From Tardiphaga sp. (GTDB lineage: Bacteria > Pseudomonadota > Alphaproteobacteria > Rhizobiales > Xanthobacteraceae): 13,488 bases of DNA. Positions within the stretch are counted from its first letter, which is position 1. Each line of letters begins with the position of its first letter. Below, in pieces: positions 1 to 6,460 of the stretch. The notes below the pieces were generated by a model. The model was not told the DNA's origin. It ran no database searches and saw only the letters and a program-made list of their open reading frames with translations. Made by a program: the position numbers and the translations under genes. The stretch is from NCBI GenBank assembly GCA_014377915.1, contig JACMOT010000117.1, positions 1 through 13,488 of the forward strand, written 5' to 3'.

Positions 1-4
1 CCTT

Positions 5-45
5 GGGGGAGGGGGGGGCCGCGCGCAGCGGGGACGGGGGAGGGG
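5..45 (+). other. G-rich tract with quadruplex potential
   Basis: The + strand holds G runs at 5-9, 11-18, 30-33, 36-40 and 42-45, with loops of 1, 11, 2 and 1 bases. This could fold as a G-quadruplex with one long loop. It lies beyond the 3' end of the leftward sigma factor gene and in no gene I can support. In a high-GC genome such a tract may be only compositional. Confidence 0.4.
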
Positions 46-60
46 TAATCGCGAGTGCAG

Positions 61-125
61 ACCCCCTCATCCGCCCCGGACTTGGTCCGGGCCACCTTCT
101 CCCACAAGGGGAGAGGGAAGGAAGA
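61..125. repeat. Dispersed palindromic repeat, family A copy 1
   Basis: Two hairpins lie side by side. The first pairs CCCGGAC (75-81) with GTCCGGG (85-91). The second pairs CCTTCTCCC with GGGGAGAGGG around the loop ACAA (95-117), imperfectly. The core CCACCTTCTCCCACAAGG recurs near 2421 and 6424, which marks it as a dispersed intergenic family. It lies 3' of the sigma factor gene and could end that transcript, but there is no T-tract. Confidence 0.7.
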
Positions 126-164
126 ATGAGCGCGCCGGCGCGCGATCTTTGGAATGCATCCCCA

Positions 165-653
165 TCACTTCACCGCCCTGAGCGCCGGGCGCTGGCCTTC
201 GAGATAGGCCTTCACATGGGCGCGCGCGCGGGCAAGGCGCGACATCACGGTGCCGATCGGTACGCTCTGGATGTCGGCGACCTCGCGGTAGCTCAGCCCT
301 TCCAGCATCACCAGCAGCAGCACCGAGCGCTGATCTTCCACCAACGAAGCCAGCGCCCGGGCGATGTCGCGGCCCTCGGCCTCGGTTCCCGACGCGCCGG
401 CATTGTTGTCGAACAGTTCGGTCATCAGCGGGCGCCGCGCCAGCGAGCGGCGGCGATTGCGGTTGAGGTTGGTCAGGATGGTGTAGAGCCAGCTGCGCAG
501 ATCGCCGCCAATGAACAGTTTTTCGGAGCGCAGCGCGCGCACCAGAGTGTCCTGAACCAGGTCGTCGGCGATGTCGGCGTCCCGCGCCAGCGCCCGCGCG
601 TAGCGGCGCAGCGCCGGAATCATGCTTTCGACGTTCTCGCGAAACCCGCTCAT
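165..653 (-). CDS. ECF-type RNA polymerase sigma factor
   Basis: This 162-residue protein is a minimal group IV (ECF) sigma factor that would direct RNA polymerase to a small regulon. Sigma region 2 covers about residues 8-72, with the DADIADDLVQDTLVRAL helix and the RSWLYTIL segment that binds the core and the -10 element. Region 4 covers about 98-150, with a helix-turn-helix (LEGLSYREVADIQ, then VPIGTVMSRLARAR) that reads the -35 element. The frame stays open upstream to 950, but that stretch lacks sigma homology and runs into the divergent fabI promoter area, so I start at the ATG at 653, directly before region 2. The ribosome site there is weak. No anti-sigma gene is adjacent in the window, which is unusual for the class, so control could be by a distant partner. 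The ECF subgroup is not assigned. Confidence 0.88.
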   Translation of the reverse strand: MSGFRENVESMIPALRRYARALARDADIADDLVQDTLVRALRSEKLFIGGDLRSWLYTILTNLNRNRRRSLARRPLMTELFDNNAGASGTEAEGRDIARALASLVEDQRSVLLLVMLEGLSYREVADIQSVPIGTVMSRLARARAHVKAYLEGQRPALRAVK

Positions 654-724
654 GAAACGCTCGTCATTTGGCTGAAATCCCGCCGGTATCGGTCGGTCAT
701 GCAATTCATCGCCACAATTGTCAT

Positions 725-749
725 AACACCTCGATCGCCGCTCTATTCC
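725..749 (-). promoter_or_regulatory. Possible ECF-type promoter of the sigma gene
   Basis: On the - strand GGAAT (749-745) is followed after 17 bases by GTT (727-725). This resembles the GGAAC-N16/17-CGTT pattern used by alphaproteobacterial ECF sigma factors. It lies about 70 bases upstream of the sigma factor start, where an autoregulatory promoter would be expected. The match is imperfect and short, so chance is a real alternative. Confidence 0.22.
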
Positions 750-861
750 GGCCATGACGCGGCACGTTCGATCGCGCCATAACCCAGGCCCATTTTGGGC
801 TATACCGGGCACAAGTGCTGGTGTACCCCGAACATTGATTTCGAAGCGGATAGGACGCGAT

Positions 862-1680
862 ATGGTTGAACCAACAGGCCTGATGCAAGGCAAGCGCGGC
901 GTCATTCTGGGCTTGGCCAACAACCGCTCGATCGCCTGGGGGATCGCCAAATCCTGCCACGCCCAGGGCGCGGAAATCGCCTTTACCTACCAGGGCGACG
1001 CGCTGAAGAAGCGGGTCGAACCGCTGGCCGCCGAACTGGGAGGGCTCGTGCTCGGCCATTGCGACGTCACCGATCCCGCCAGCATCGACGCGGTATTCGC
1101 GGTGTTACAGGAGAAGTGGGGCAAGATCGATTTCGTGGTCCACGCCATCGCCTTTTCCGACAAGGAAGGCCTCGAGGGCCGCTATGTCGACACCTCGGCG
1201 GAGAATTTCTCCAAGACCATGCTGATCTCGTGTTTCTCGCTGACGGCGATCGCGCAGCGCGCCGAGAGACTGATGACAGAGGGCGGCTCGATCATCACGC
1301 TGAGCTATTACGGCGCCGAAAAGTGGATGCCGCATTATAACGTGATGGGCGTCGCCAAGGCCGCGCTGGAAGCCAGCGTGCGCTACCTCGCCGCCGATCT
1401 CGGCGTGCAGAACATCCGCGTCAATGCGATTTCCGCCGGACCGATCAAGACGTTGGCGGCCTCGGGCATCGGCGACTTCCGCTATATCCTGAAGTGGAAC
1501 GAACATAATTCGCCGCTGCGCCGTACCACGACCATCGACGAGGTCGGCGACAGCGCGTTGTATCTACTGTCCGACATGTCGCGCGGCGTTACCGGCGAAG
1601 TGCATCATGTCGATTCCGGCTACCATGTCGTCGGCATGAAACGCCCCGACGCGCCGGATATCTCGCTGGGCAAGGACTAG
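862..1680 (+). CDS. fabI: Enoyl-[acyl-carrier-protein] reductase (NADH), FabI
   Basis: It reduces trans-2-enoyl-ACP to acyl-ACP, the last step of each round of type II fatty acid elongation in the cytosol. The protein is a 272-residue atypical short-chain dehydrogenase, normal for FabI. The nucleotide-binding N terminus is GLANNRSIAWGIA (17-29). The catalytic set, by alignment with the E. coli enzyme from memory, is Tyr149, Tyr159 and Lys166 (PHYNVMGVAK), followed by NAISAGPIKTLAASGI (188-203). The frame is open back to 754, but family homology begins at the ATG at 862, preceded by AGGA. Residue 97 in HAIAF is Ala where E. coli has Gly93, a triclosan-site residue. It heads a rightward run with the phosphatase-like gene and aroC. 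Alphaproteobacteria often carry a second FabI, which cannot be judged here. Confidence 0.96.
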   Translation: MVEPTGLMQGKRGVILGLANNRSIAWGIAKSCHAQGAEIAFTYQGDALKKRVEPLAAELGGLVLGHCDVTDPASIDAVFAVLQEKWGKIDFVVHAIAFSDKEGLEGRYVDTSAENFSKTMLISCFSLTAIAQRAERLMTEGGSIITLSYYGAEKWMPHYNVMGVAKAALEASVRYLAADLGVQNIRVNAISAGPIKTLAASGIGDFRYILKWNEHNSPLRRTTTIDEVGDSALYLLSDMSRGVTGEVHHVDSGYHVVGMKRPDAPDISLGKD

Positions 1681-1695
1681 CGACGTCGTCTCAAC

Positions 1696-1788
1696 CGTCA
1701 TTGCGAGGAGCGAAGCGACGCGGCAATCCAGAAAGCCGCGCGCGCGAAAGACTGGATTGCTTCGTCGCAAGGGCTCCTCGCAATGACG
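1696..1788. repeat. Long imperfect inverted repeat (REP-like, family B)
   Basis: The left arm, 1696-1730, begins CGTCATTGCGAGGAGC. The right arm, 1753-1788, is its reverse complement with few mismatches, so a stem of about 35 bp with a loop of about 22 bases can form. The motif CATTGCGAGGAGCGAAGCGAC is a familiar dispersed intergenic element of many proteobacteria. It fills most of the 130-base gap between fabI and the next gene and ends 22 bases before that gene's start. It may attenuate or stabilise a fabI-led transcript. Confidence 0.85.
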
Positions 1789-1810
1789 ATCATTTACGTC
1801 CGAGAACATC

Positions 1811-2407
1811 ATGCAACCAACGATCTACTACATCCGCCACGGCCAGACCGAATGGAATGCCGCGGGCCGCTTCCAGGGCTCGCAGGACATTCCGCTCAAC
1901 GACCTCGGCCGCGAGCAGGCGGCGCATGCCGGCGGCATTCTGAAGGACCTGCTGGCCCGCAACGGTCACGTGCCGCAGGACTTCGGTTTCGTGTCCAGTC
2001 CGCTCGGTCGCGCGCGCTCGACCATGGAATTCGTGCGCAGCCAACTCGGCCTGCCGCCGGAGGCCTATGCGCTCGACGACCGGCTGCGCGAAATCGGCTT
2101 TGGCCATTGGGAAGGCTTTACGCTGCAGCAGCAACAGGAGGCCCACCCGGAGGTTTTTGCTGCCCGCCTGATCGACAAATGGGAGCTGCCACCGCCGAAC
2201 GGCGAGAGCTACGCCTCGGTGCAGTTACGCATGCGCGACTGGTATGAAGGTCTCACCGGCGACACCGTCGCTGTGGCGCATGGCGGGACGGCGCGGGCGC
2301 TGATGGTCGCGCTGGGTGTGCAGAGCATCGCTGCGGCTTCGGAACTGCCGATCGAGCAGGGCGCAGTCTACCTGTTCCGCGACGGCGCGATGGCGAAGTA
2401 TAGCTAG
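1811..2407 (+). CDS. Histidine phosphatase / phosphoglycerate mutase-like protein
   Basis: This 198-residue single-domain protein belongs to the branch 1 histidine phosphatase superfamily, which contains cofactor-dependent phosphoglycerate mutases, GpmB-like phosphatases and CobC. The RHG signature is [10 protein letters not shown] (7-16), with His10 as the phospho-accepting residue. Arg9, Glu94 ([12 protein letters not shown]) and His157 ([12 protein letters not shown]) complete the pocket. The length fits a small phosphatase better than the roughly 230-250-residue glycolytic GpmA, and the substrate cannot be read from sequence. The start is the ATG at 1811, directly before the first strand of the fold, with only a weak purine-rich site upstream. 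It sits between fabI and aroC on the same strand. No separate promoter was recognised in the repeat-filled gap, so it may be co-transcribed from fabI. Confidence 0.88.
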   Translation: MQPTIYYIRHGQTEWNAAGRFQGSQDIPLNDLGREQAAHAGGILKDLLARNGHVPQDFGFVSSPLGRARSTMEFVRSQLGLPPEAYALDDRLREIGFGHWEGFTLQQQQEAHPEVFAARLIDKWELPPPNGESYASVQLRMRDWYEGLTGDTVAVAHGGTARALMVALGVQSIAAASELPIEQGAVYLFRDGAMAKYS

Positions 2408-2447
2408 GGTGGGGCTCTTTTTCCTTCTCCCACAAGGGAGAAGGAAG
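2408..2447. repeat. Dispersed palindromic repeat, family A copy 2
   Basis: A perfect 11-bp inverted repeat, TTCCTTCTCCC with GGGAGAAGGAA around the loop ACAA, spans 2421-2446. It begins a few bases after the phosphatase gene's stop. It shares its core with the copies near 95 and 6424 but lacks their first GC-rich hairpin. A run of T precedes rather than follows the stem, so it is not a textbook intrinsic terminator on either strand. The remaining bases to 2520 show no clear promoter. Confidence 0.75.
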
Positions 2448-2520
2448 ATTCCTCGCTGCGCCGCCATTTGACCCCTCGGATCCGGCGCGTTACCACAACT
2501 TCCCGATCAGCGAGCTTCCC

Positions 2521-3606
2521 ATGTCCTTCAACACCTTCGGCCATATGTTCCGGGTCACCACCTTCGGCGAGAGCCATGGGGTGGCGATCGGCTGCGTGGT
2601 CGACGGCTGTCCGCCGCTGCTGCCGCTCGATGTCGCCGACATCCAGGCGGATCTCGACCGCCGCAAGCCCGGCCAGTCGCGCTTCACCACGCAGCGCCAG
2701 GAAGCCGATATCGTGAAAATCCTGTCCGGGGTGATGCCGCATCCGGAGACCGGCGCGCAGGTCACCACCGGCACGCCGATCGCGCTGCTGATCGAGAATA
2801 CCGACCAGCGCTCCAAGGACTATTCCGACATCAAGGACAAGTTTCGGCCGGGCCATGCCGATTTCACCTATGAGGCGAAATACGGCCTGCGTGACTATCG
2901 CGGCGGCGGCCGGTCCTCGGCGCGCGAGACCGCGACCCGCGTCGCCGCCGGCGCCATTGCGCGAAAGATCGTGCCGGGCATGATTGTACGCGCGGCCCTC
3001 GTGCAGATGGGGCCGCACAAGATCAACCGGGATAATTGGGACTGGGACGAGGTCGGCAACAATCCGTTCTTCTGTCCGGACAAGGACAAGGCGGCGTTCT
3101 TCGAAGGCTATCTCGACGGTATCAGAAAATCCGGCTCGTCGATCGGAGCGGTGATCGAAGTGGTGGCCGAAGGCATTCCGGCTGGCCTGGGCGCGCCGAT
3201 CTATGCCAAACTCGATGGCGACATCGCCGCGGCCTTGATGAGCATCAATGCGGTCAAGGGCGTCGAGATCGGTGACGGCTTTGGCGCCGCGGAATTGTCC
3301 GGCGAGGACAATGCCGACGAGATGCGGATGACGAATCATGGCGCGTCATTTCTTTCCAACCATGCCGGCGGCGTGCTCGGCGGCATTTCCACCGGCCAGC
3401 CGGTGGTGGCGCGCTTCGCGGTGAAGCCGACCTCGTCGATCCTGGCGCCGCGCAAGACGATCGATCGCGCCGGCGCCGACACAGATATCCTGACGAAAGG
3501 CCGCCACGACCCCTGCGTCGGCATCCGCGCCGTGCCGGTCGGCGAAGCCATGGTCGCCTGCGTGATGGCCGACCACTTTTTGCGCCATCGCGGCCAGGTG
3601 GGCTAG
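2521..3606 (+). CDS. aroC: Chorismate synthase
   Basis: It converts 5-enolpyruvylshikimate-3-phosphate to chorismate, the last step of the shikimate pathway, using reduced FMN. The 361-residue length is normal for the bacterial enzyme. All three family signatures are present: [16 protein letters not shown] (16-31), [17 protein letters not shown] (121-137) and [16 protein letters not shown] (328-343). His19 and His112 match the two conserved active-site histidines, and Asp330 lies in the third signature. The ATG at 2521 is supported by the near-invariant start [20 protein letters not shown]; its ribosome site is poor. It follows the phosphatase-like gene after a 113-base gap holding a palindromic repeat and precedes the cyclase by 51 bases. 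No flavin reductase domain is fused, so it should be the monofunctional type. Confidence 0.97.
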   Translation: MSFNTFGHMFRVTTFGESHGVAIGCVVDGCPPLLPLDVADIQADLDRRKPGQSRFTTQRQEADIVKILSGVMPHPETGAQVTTGTPIALLIENTDQRSKDYSDIKDKFRPGHADFTYEAKYGLRDYRGGGRSSARETATRVAAGAIARKIVPGMIVRAALVQMGPHKINRDNWDWDEVGNNPFFCPDKDKAAFFEGYLDGIRKSGSSIGAVIEVVAEGIPAGLGAPIYAKLDGDIAAALMSINAVKGVEIGDGFGAAELSGEDNADEMRMTNHGASFLSNHAGGVLGGISTGQPVVARFAVKPTSSILAPRKTIDRAGADTDILTKGRHDPCVGIRAVPVGEAMVACVMADHFLRHRGQVG

Positions 3607-3657
3607 TCTCACAGCTATGCCCGGGCGTGGCGTCCGGTCCGTTCGCGAGAGCCCGTC

Positions 3658-4836
3658 ATGTCAGCCGATGCGATCACCGAAATCACCGACTGGCTGACCG
3701 ATGGCGCCCGCTCTTCGCCAACGCCTGCCGGGATGATGGCGGAGTGCTGCGAACGCCTGACTGCCGCGGGCCTGCCGCTGTGGCGAGTAGGGGTCTTTCT
3801 GCGAACGTTGCACCCGGAAATCTTCGGCCGCAATTTCATCTGGCGTCATGGCCAAGAGGTGACCATCGGATCGGTGGACTTCGATATACAGGAATCGCCC
3901 GAGTTCAAGCGAAGCCCGCTGGCGATCGTGTTTCAGGAGGCCGCCGAGGTGCGGTGCCGGCTCGACGATCCCGGCAACAACAATTTTCCGTTTTTCGACG
4001 ATATGCGCGCCGAGGGCGTCACCGACTATATGGCGATGCCATTGCTGTTCGTCGGTGGACGGGTCCACGCGTCGAGCTGGACGACCAGACAGCCCGGCGG
4101 GTTCAGCGACCGACAATTGACCGATCTCAAGCGGGTGGTGCCGCCGCTGACCCGGCTGATCGAGGTGATAGGTCTGCGGCGCGTGGCCTCGACGCTGCTG
4201 GATACCTATGTCGGCAGCCGCGCCGGCGAGCGCATTCTCGGCGGACAGATCCGCCGCGGCCATACCGAGACTATGCACGCCGCGATCTGGCTGTCAGACC
4301 TGCGCGGCTTCACCGCACTGTCCGACCGGCTGCCGCCCGAGCAGATCGTCGAAATCCTCAACCTGTACTTCGACTGCCAGGTCGCGCCGATCCTCGCTCA
4401 CGGCGGCGAGGTGCTGAAATTCATGGGCGACGGGCTGCTCGCCGTATTCCCTGTTGATGGAAACGAGCAGGAAGTCTGCGCGCGCGTACTGGCCGCGGCG
4501 ACCGAGGCGCGCGCCAACGTGGCGGCATTGGAATATGCCAGCGCGGACAACGTGACCGAACGCTTCCGCTTCGGCGTTGCTTTGCACGTCGGCAAAATTC
4601 TCTATGGCAACATCGGCGGTGGCAATCGGCTGGACTTCACCTGCATCGGCCCGGCCGTCAATCTGGCCGCGCGGCTGGAGAAAATTGCCGGCCGTCTCGG
4701 CCGCACCATCGTGGCGTCGTCGGCCTTTGCCGACATCGGCGGCGAGGGGTGGGAGAACCTCGGTGAGTTTCCGATCGCCGGATTTGTGAAGGCTGAGTAC
4801 GTCTATGGGAGAGTGGAAGAGACGCAGGCCGGTTAG
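3658..4836 (+). CDS. Class III adenylate/guanylate cyclase with N-terminal sensor-like region
   Basis: This 392-residue soluble protein should make cAMP (or cGMP) from the nucleoside triphosphate. The catalytic domain covers about residues 205-385 and has a full residue set. Metal-binding Asp214 is in LSDLRGFTALSD and Asp258 in FMGDGLLAVF. Purine-selecting Lys254 and Asp326 favour ATP, and transition-state Asn335 and Arg339 lie in GPAVNLAARLEK. Residues 1-185 contain no transmembrane segment. The stretch GLPLWRVGVFLRTLHPEIFG and the spacing suggest a GAF-like ligand-binding region, but I cannot prove that fold. A linker helix near 160-185 joins it to the cyclase domain. The ATG at 3658 follows GCGAGAG. 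The gene lies 51 bases after aroC on the same strand, so co-transcription is possible. The signal it senses is unknown. Confidence 0.92.
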   Translation: MSADAITEITDWLTDGARSSPTPAGMMAECCERLTAAGLPLWRVGVFLRTLHPEIFGRNFIWRHGQEVTIGSVDFDIQESPEFKRSPLAIVFQEAAEVRCRLDDPGNNNFPFFDDMRAEGVTDYMAMPLLFVGGRVHASSWTTRQPGGFSDRQLTDLKRVVPPLTRLIEVIGLRRVASTLLDTYVGSRAGERILGGQIRRGHTETMHAAIWLSDLRGFTALSDRLPPEQIVEILNLYFDCQVAPILAHGGEVLKFMGDGLLAVFPVDGNEQEVCARVLAAATEARANVAALEYASADNVTERFRFGVALHVGKILYGNIGGGNRLDFTCIGPAVNLAARLEKIAGRLGRTIVASSAFADIGGEGWENLGEFPIAGFVKAEYVYGRVEETQAG

Positions 4837-4844
4837 AATACTTG

Positions 4845-4938
4845 CCCCGGACGCGATGCGATACGAAATATCGCTTCGCAGATCCGGGATCCCGGCTCGG
4901 CGCAGTGGCGCGAGGGTGCCGCGGCGCGTCCGGGAAAC
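4845..4938. repeat. Dispersed palindromic repeat, family C
   Basis: The outer arms are CCCGGACGCG (4846-4855) and CGCGTCCGGG (4925-4934), a perfect 10-bp inverted repeat. Inside are the 12-base palindrome CCGGGATCCCGG (4884-4895) and the stem GCGATA/TATCGC (4858-4863 with 4869-4874). The element fills the convergent gap between the cyclase and clpS and could end both transcripts. It resembles intergenic repeats I associate with Bradyrhizobium-type genomes; the copy number needs a genome search. Confidence 0.75.
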
Positions 4939-4943
4939 GAGGT

Positions 4944-5249
4944 CTACTCCTCCGGCTCGGTGGTGAACAGCAGCGGATAGCCCTTGGCGCGGCCGGCGTC
5001 GGTGGCGCGCGTGGCTTTGGTTTCGGCGACGTCGCGGGTGAACACCGCGACCACGCAGGCGCCGAGCTTGTGCGCGGTGATCATCACCTTGTGGGCCTCG
5101 TCCTCGGTCATCTTGAACTCCCCCTGCAGCACCCGGGTCACGAATTCGCGCGGGGTGAAATCGTCGTTGACGAGGATCACCTTGTACAGCTTCGGGCGTT
5201 CGACCTTGGGTTTGGCCTTGGTGCGGGGCGTCGTGACGGTCGCGGGCAT
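4944..5249 (-). CDS. clpS: ATP-dependent Clp protease adaptor ClpS
   Basis: ClpS binds N-degron substrates through their N-terminal residue and hands them to ClpAP for destruction. The protein has 101 residues: a basic flexible tail (1-18), then the compact ClpS fold from LYKVILVNDD. Asn28, Asp29 and His60 match the E. coli residues that hold the substrate alpha-amino group. The segment AETKATRATDAGRAKGYPLLFT is typical of the family's end. At the specificity gate, where E. coli has Met40 (TPMEFV), this protein has Arg34 (TPREFV). The start at 5249 has GGAG about ten bases upstream. No clpA lies beside it, so it may be the second, stand-alone ClpS known from several alphaproteobacteria (ClpS2). 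That paralogue call is inference. Confidence 0.94.
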   Translation of the reverse strand: MPATVTTPRTKAKPKVERPKLYKVILVNDDFTPREFVTRVLQGEFKMTEDEAHKVMITAHKLGACVVAVFTRDVAETKATRATDAGRAKGYPLLFTTEPEE

Positions 5250-5287
5250 TCAGCTACAACTCCGGAGCGCTGAGCGGCGGATGCGGC

Positions 5288-5316
5288 ATCATAATGGCAC
5301 CGGTGAAAGCTGTCGA
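5288..5316 (-). promoter_or_regulatory. Sigma70-type promoter for clpS
   Basis: On the - strand TCGACA (5316-5311, five of six matches to TTGACA) and TATGAT (5293-5288, five of six to TATAAT) are separated by exactly 17 bases. Transcription would begin near 5281, giving a leader of about 30 bases that includes the GGAG ribosome site before the clpS start at 5249. It lies in the divergent gap between clpS and the DUF1194 gene. Confidence 0.5.
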
Positions 5317-5429
5317 TCCGCACGCCAGCGTTGCGGCACGCCTGACCTGATTGTGAACGCATGCGCCGGTTCCTGCTTTGCGATCCGTCATTTGCATGTC
5401 ACGATCGCGGTCTCGACGGGAGGGCCGCT

Positions 5430-6272
5430 ATGCGCTGGTGTGTCTCGATTGGAGCGGTACTGGTCGCGGGAGCGTTCGCCGGAGGTGACGTCGCGAGTAT
5501 CGCCGCGCCGGGGCCAAGCTTCCAATTGTCCGAGGCCAAGCCTGATCCTGTCGTCGATGTCGAGCTGGTGCTGGCGGTCGATGTCTCCTATTCGATGGAC
5601 ATGGAAGAGCTGGCGATCCAGCGCGAGGGCTATGCCCAGGCGATCGTCTCCAAGGAATTCCTGGCTGCTTTGAAGACCGGGCCGACCGGCAAGATCGCCG
5701 TTACCTATTTCGAATGGGCGGCCTCCACCGACCAGAAGGTGATCATTCCCTGGCGGGTGATCGACGGCCCGGAATCCGCCGACGCGGTGGCCGCCGAAAT
5801 CATGAAGACGCCGATCCGGCGCGCCTCGCGCACCTCGATTTCAGGGGCGATCTACTTCGCCATGCCGCTGTTCGAGGAAAACGCGCTGCATGGCCTGCGC
5901 CGCGTCATCGACATTTCCGGCGACGGGCCGAACAATAATGGCGCGCCTGTCACCCTCGCGCGCGACGAGGCGGTCTCGAAAGGCATCGTCATCAACGGCC
6001 TGCCGATCATGGCCAAGGAGCCATCCTATTCGACGATGGATATCGAGAATCTCGATTGGTACTATGAGGATTGCGTGGTCGGTGGCCCCGGCTCGTTCGT
6101 GGTGACCATCAAGGAGCGCGACAAGTTCAAGGAAGCGATCCGCACCAAGCTGGTGATGGAAGTCGCCGGTCTGGTGCCGGAGCCGCGCGCCATTCCAGTC
6201 GCCGGCCCGCGCGAATCGCGGGTCAATTGCATGATTGGTGAGAAGATCTGGCAGGACCGCTGGGGAAGGTGA
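5430..6272 (+). CDS. Secreted DUF1194 / von Willebrand factor A-like protein
   Basis: This 280-residue protein matches the DUF1194 group of VWA-like proteins, whose cellular role is not established. The N terminus MRWCVSIGAVLVAGAFAGG looks like a Sec signal peptide, so it should act in the periplasm or outside the cell. The metal-ion-dependent adhesion site looks complete: Asp51-x-Ser53-x-Ser55 (AVDVSYSMD), Thr135 (SRTSISGAI) and Asp165 (DISGDGPNNNG). The frame is open from 5361, but I start at 5430 because GGGAGGG lies five to six bases upstream and the signal peptide begins there. It diverges from clpS and converges on the RNA methyltransferase. No partner such as a MoxR ATPase lies nearby, which argues against a classic MoxR-VWA chaperone pair. 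Confidence 0.88.
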   Translation: MRWCVSIGAVLVAGAFAGGDVASIAAPGPSFQLSEAKPDPVVDVELVLAVDVSYSMDMEELAIQREGYAQAIVSKEFLAALKTGPTGKIAVTYFEWAASTDQKVIIPWRVIDGPESADAVAAEIMKTPIRRASRTSISGAIYFAMPLFEENALHGLRRVIDISGDGPNNNGAPVTLARDEAVSKGIVINGLPIMAKEPSYSTMDIENLDWYYEDCVVGGPGSFVVTIKERDKFKEAIRTKLVMEVAGLVPEPRAIPVAGPRESRVNCMIGEKIWQDRWGR

Positions 6273-6288
6273 GCGTTCAGGTTGCAAA

Positions 6289-6375
6289 GTGGGTTTAGGC
6301 GCCCTTGCGCCGTAACCCACCGGCCGATTTGCGATGGAGAAGGGCGGTGGGTTACGCGCTTCGCGCTAACCTACC
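6289..6375. repeat. Paired hairpin repeat, family D
   Basis: Hairpin one (6289-6320) pairs GTGGGTT with AACCCAC and, within it, GGCGC with GCGCC around CCTT. Hairpin two (6346-6375) pairs GGTGGGTTA with TAACCTACC and CGCG with CGCG. The two are separated copies of the same GTGGGTTA-type stem. They sit just 3' of the DUF1194 gene, in a convergent gap, and could end its transcript. Confidence 0.75.
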
Positions 6376-6391
6376 CTATCATTACTCTGTG

Positions 6392-6448
6392 GGACCCTTC
6401 ATCCGTCGCGGCCTCCGGCCGTGCCACCTTCGCCCACAAGGAGGGAAG
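6392..6448. repeat. Dispersed palindromic repeat, family A copy 3
   Basis: This copy reads CTTCATCCG, a GC-rich hairpin (CGGCC..GGCCG), then GCCACCTTCGCCCACAAGG and GAGGGAAG. It has the same order of parts as copy 1 near 61-125, with a different hairpin sequence and a degraded right arm. It lies 12 bases from the 3' end of the leftward RNA methyltransferase gene. Confidence 0.65.
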
Positions 6449-6460
6449 TAAGAAGCGCGA

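Noticed and set aside
654..950. N-terminal extension of the sigma factor to 950
   Set aside because: The extra 99 residues have no sigma homology and overlap the start of fabI.
2421..2446. Perfect hairpin as a rho-independent terminator
   Set aside because: The stem is perfect but no T-tract follows it on either strand, so I record it as a repeat only.
2404..3339. 311-residue open frame on the - strand
   Set aside because: It is antisense to aroC, which carries all three chorismate synthase signatures.
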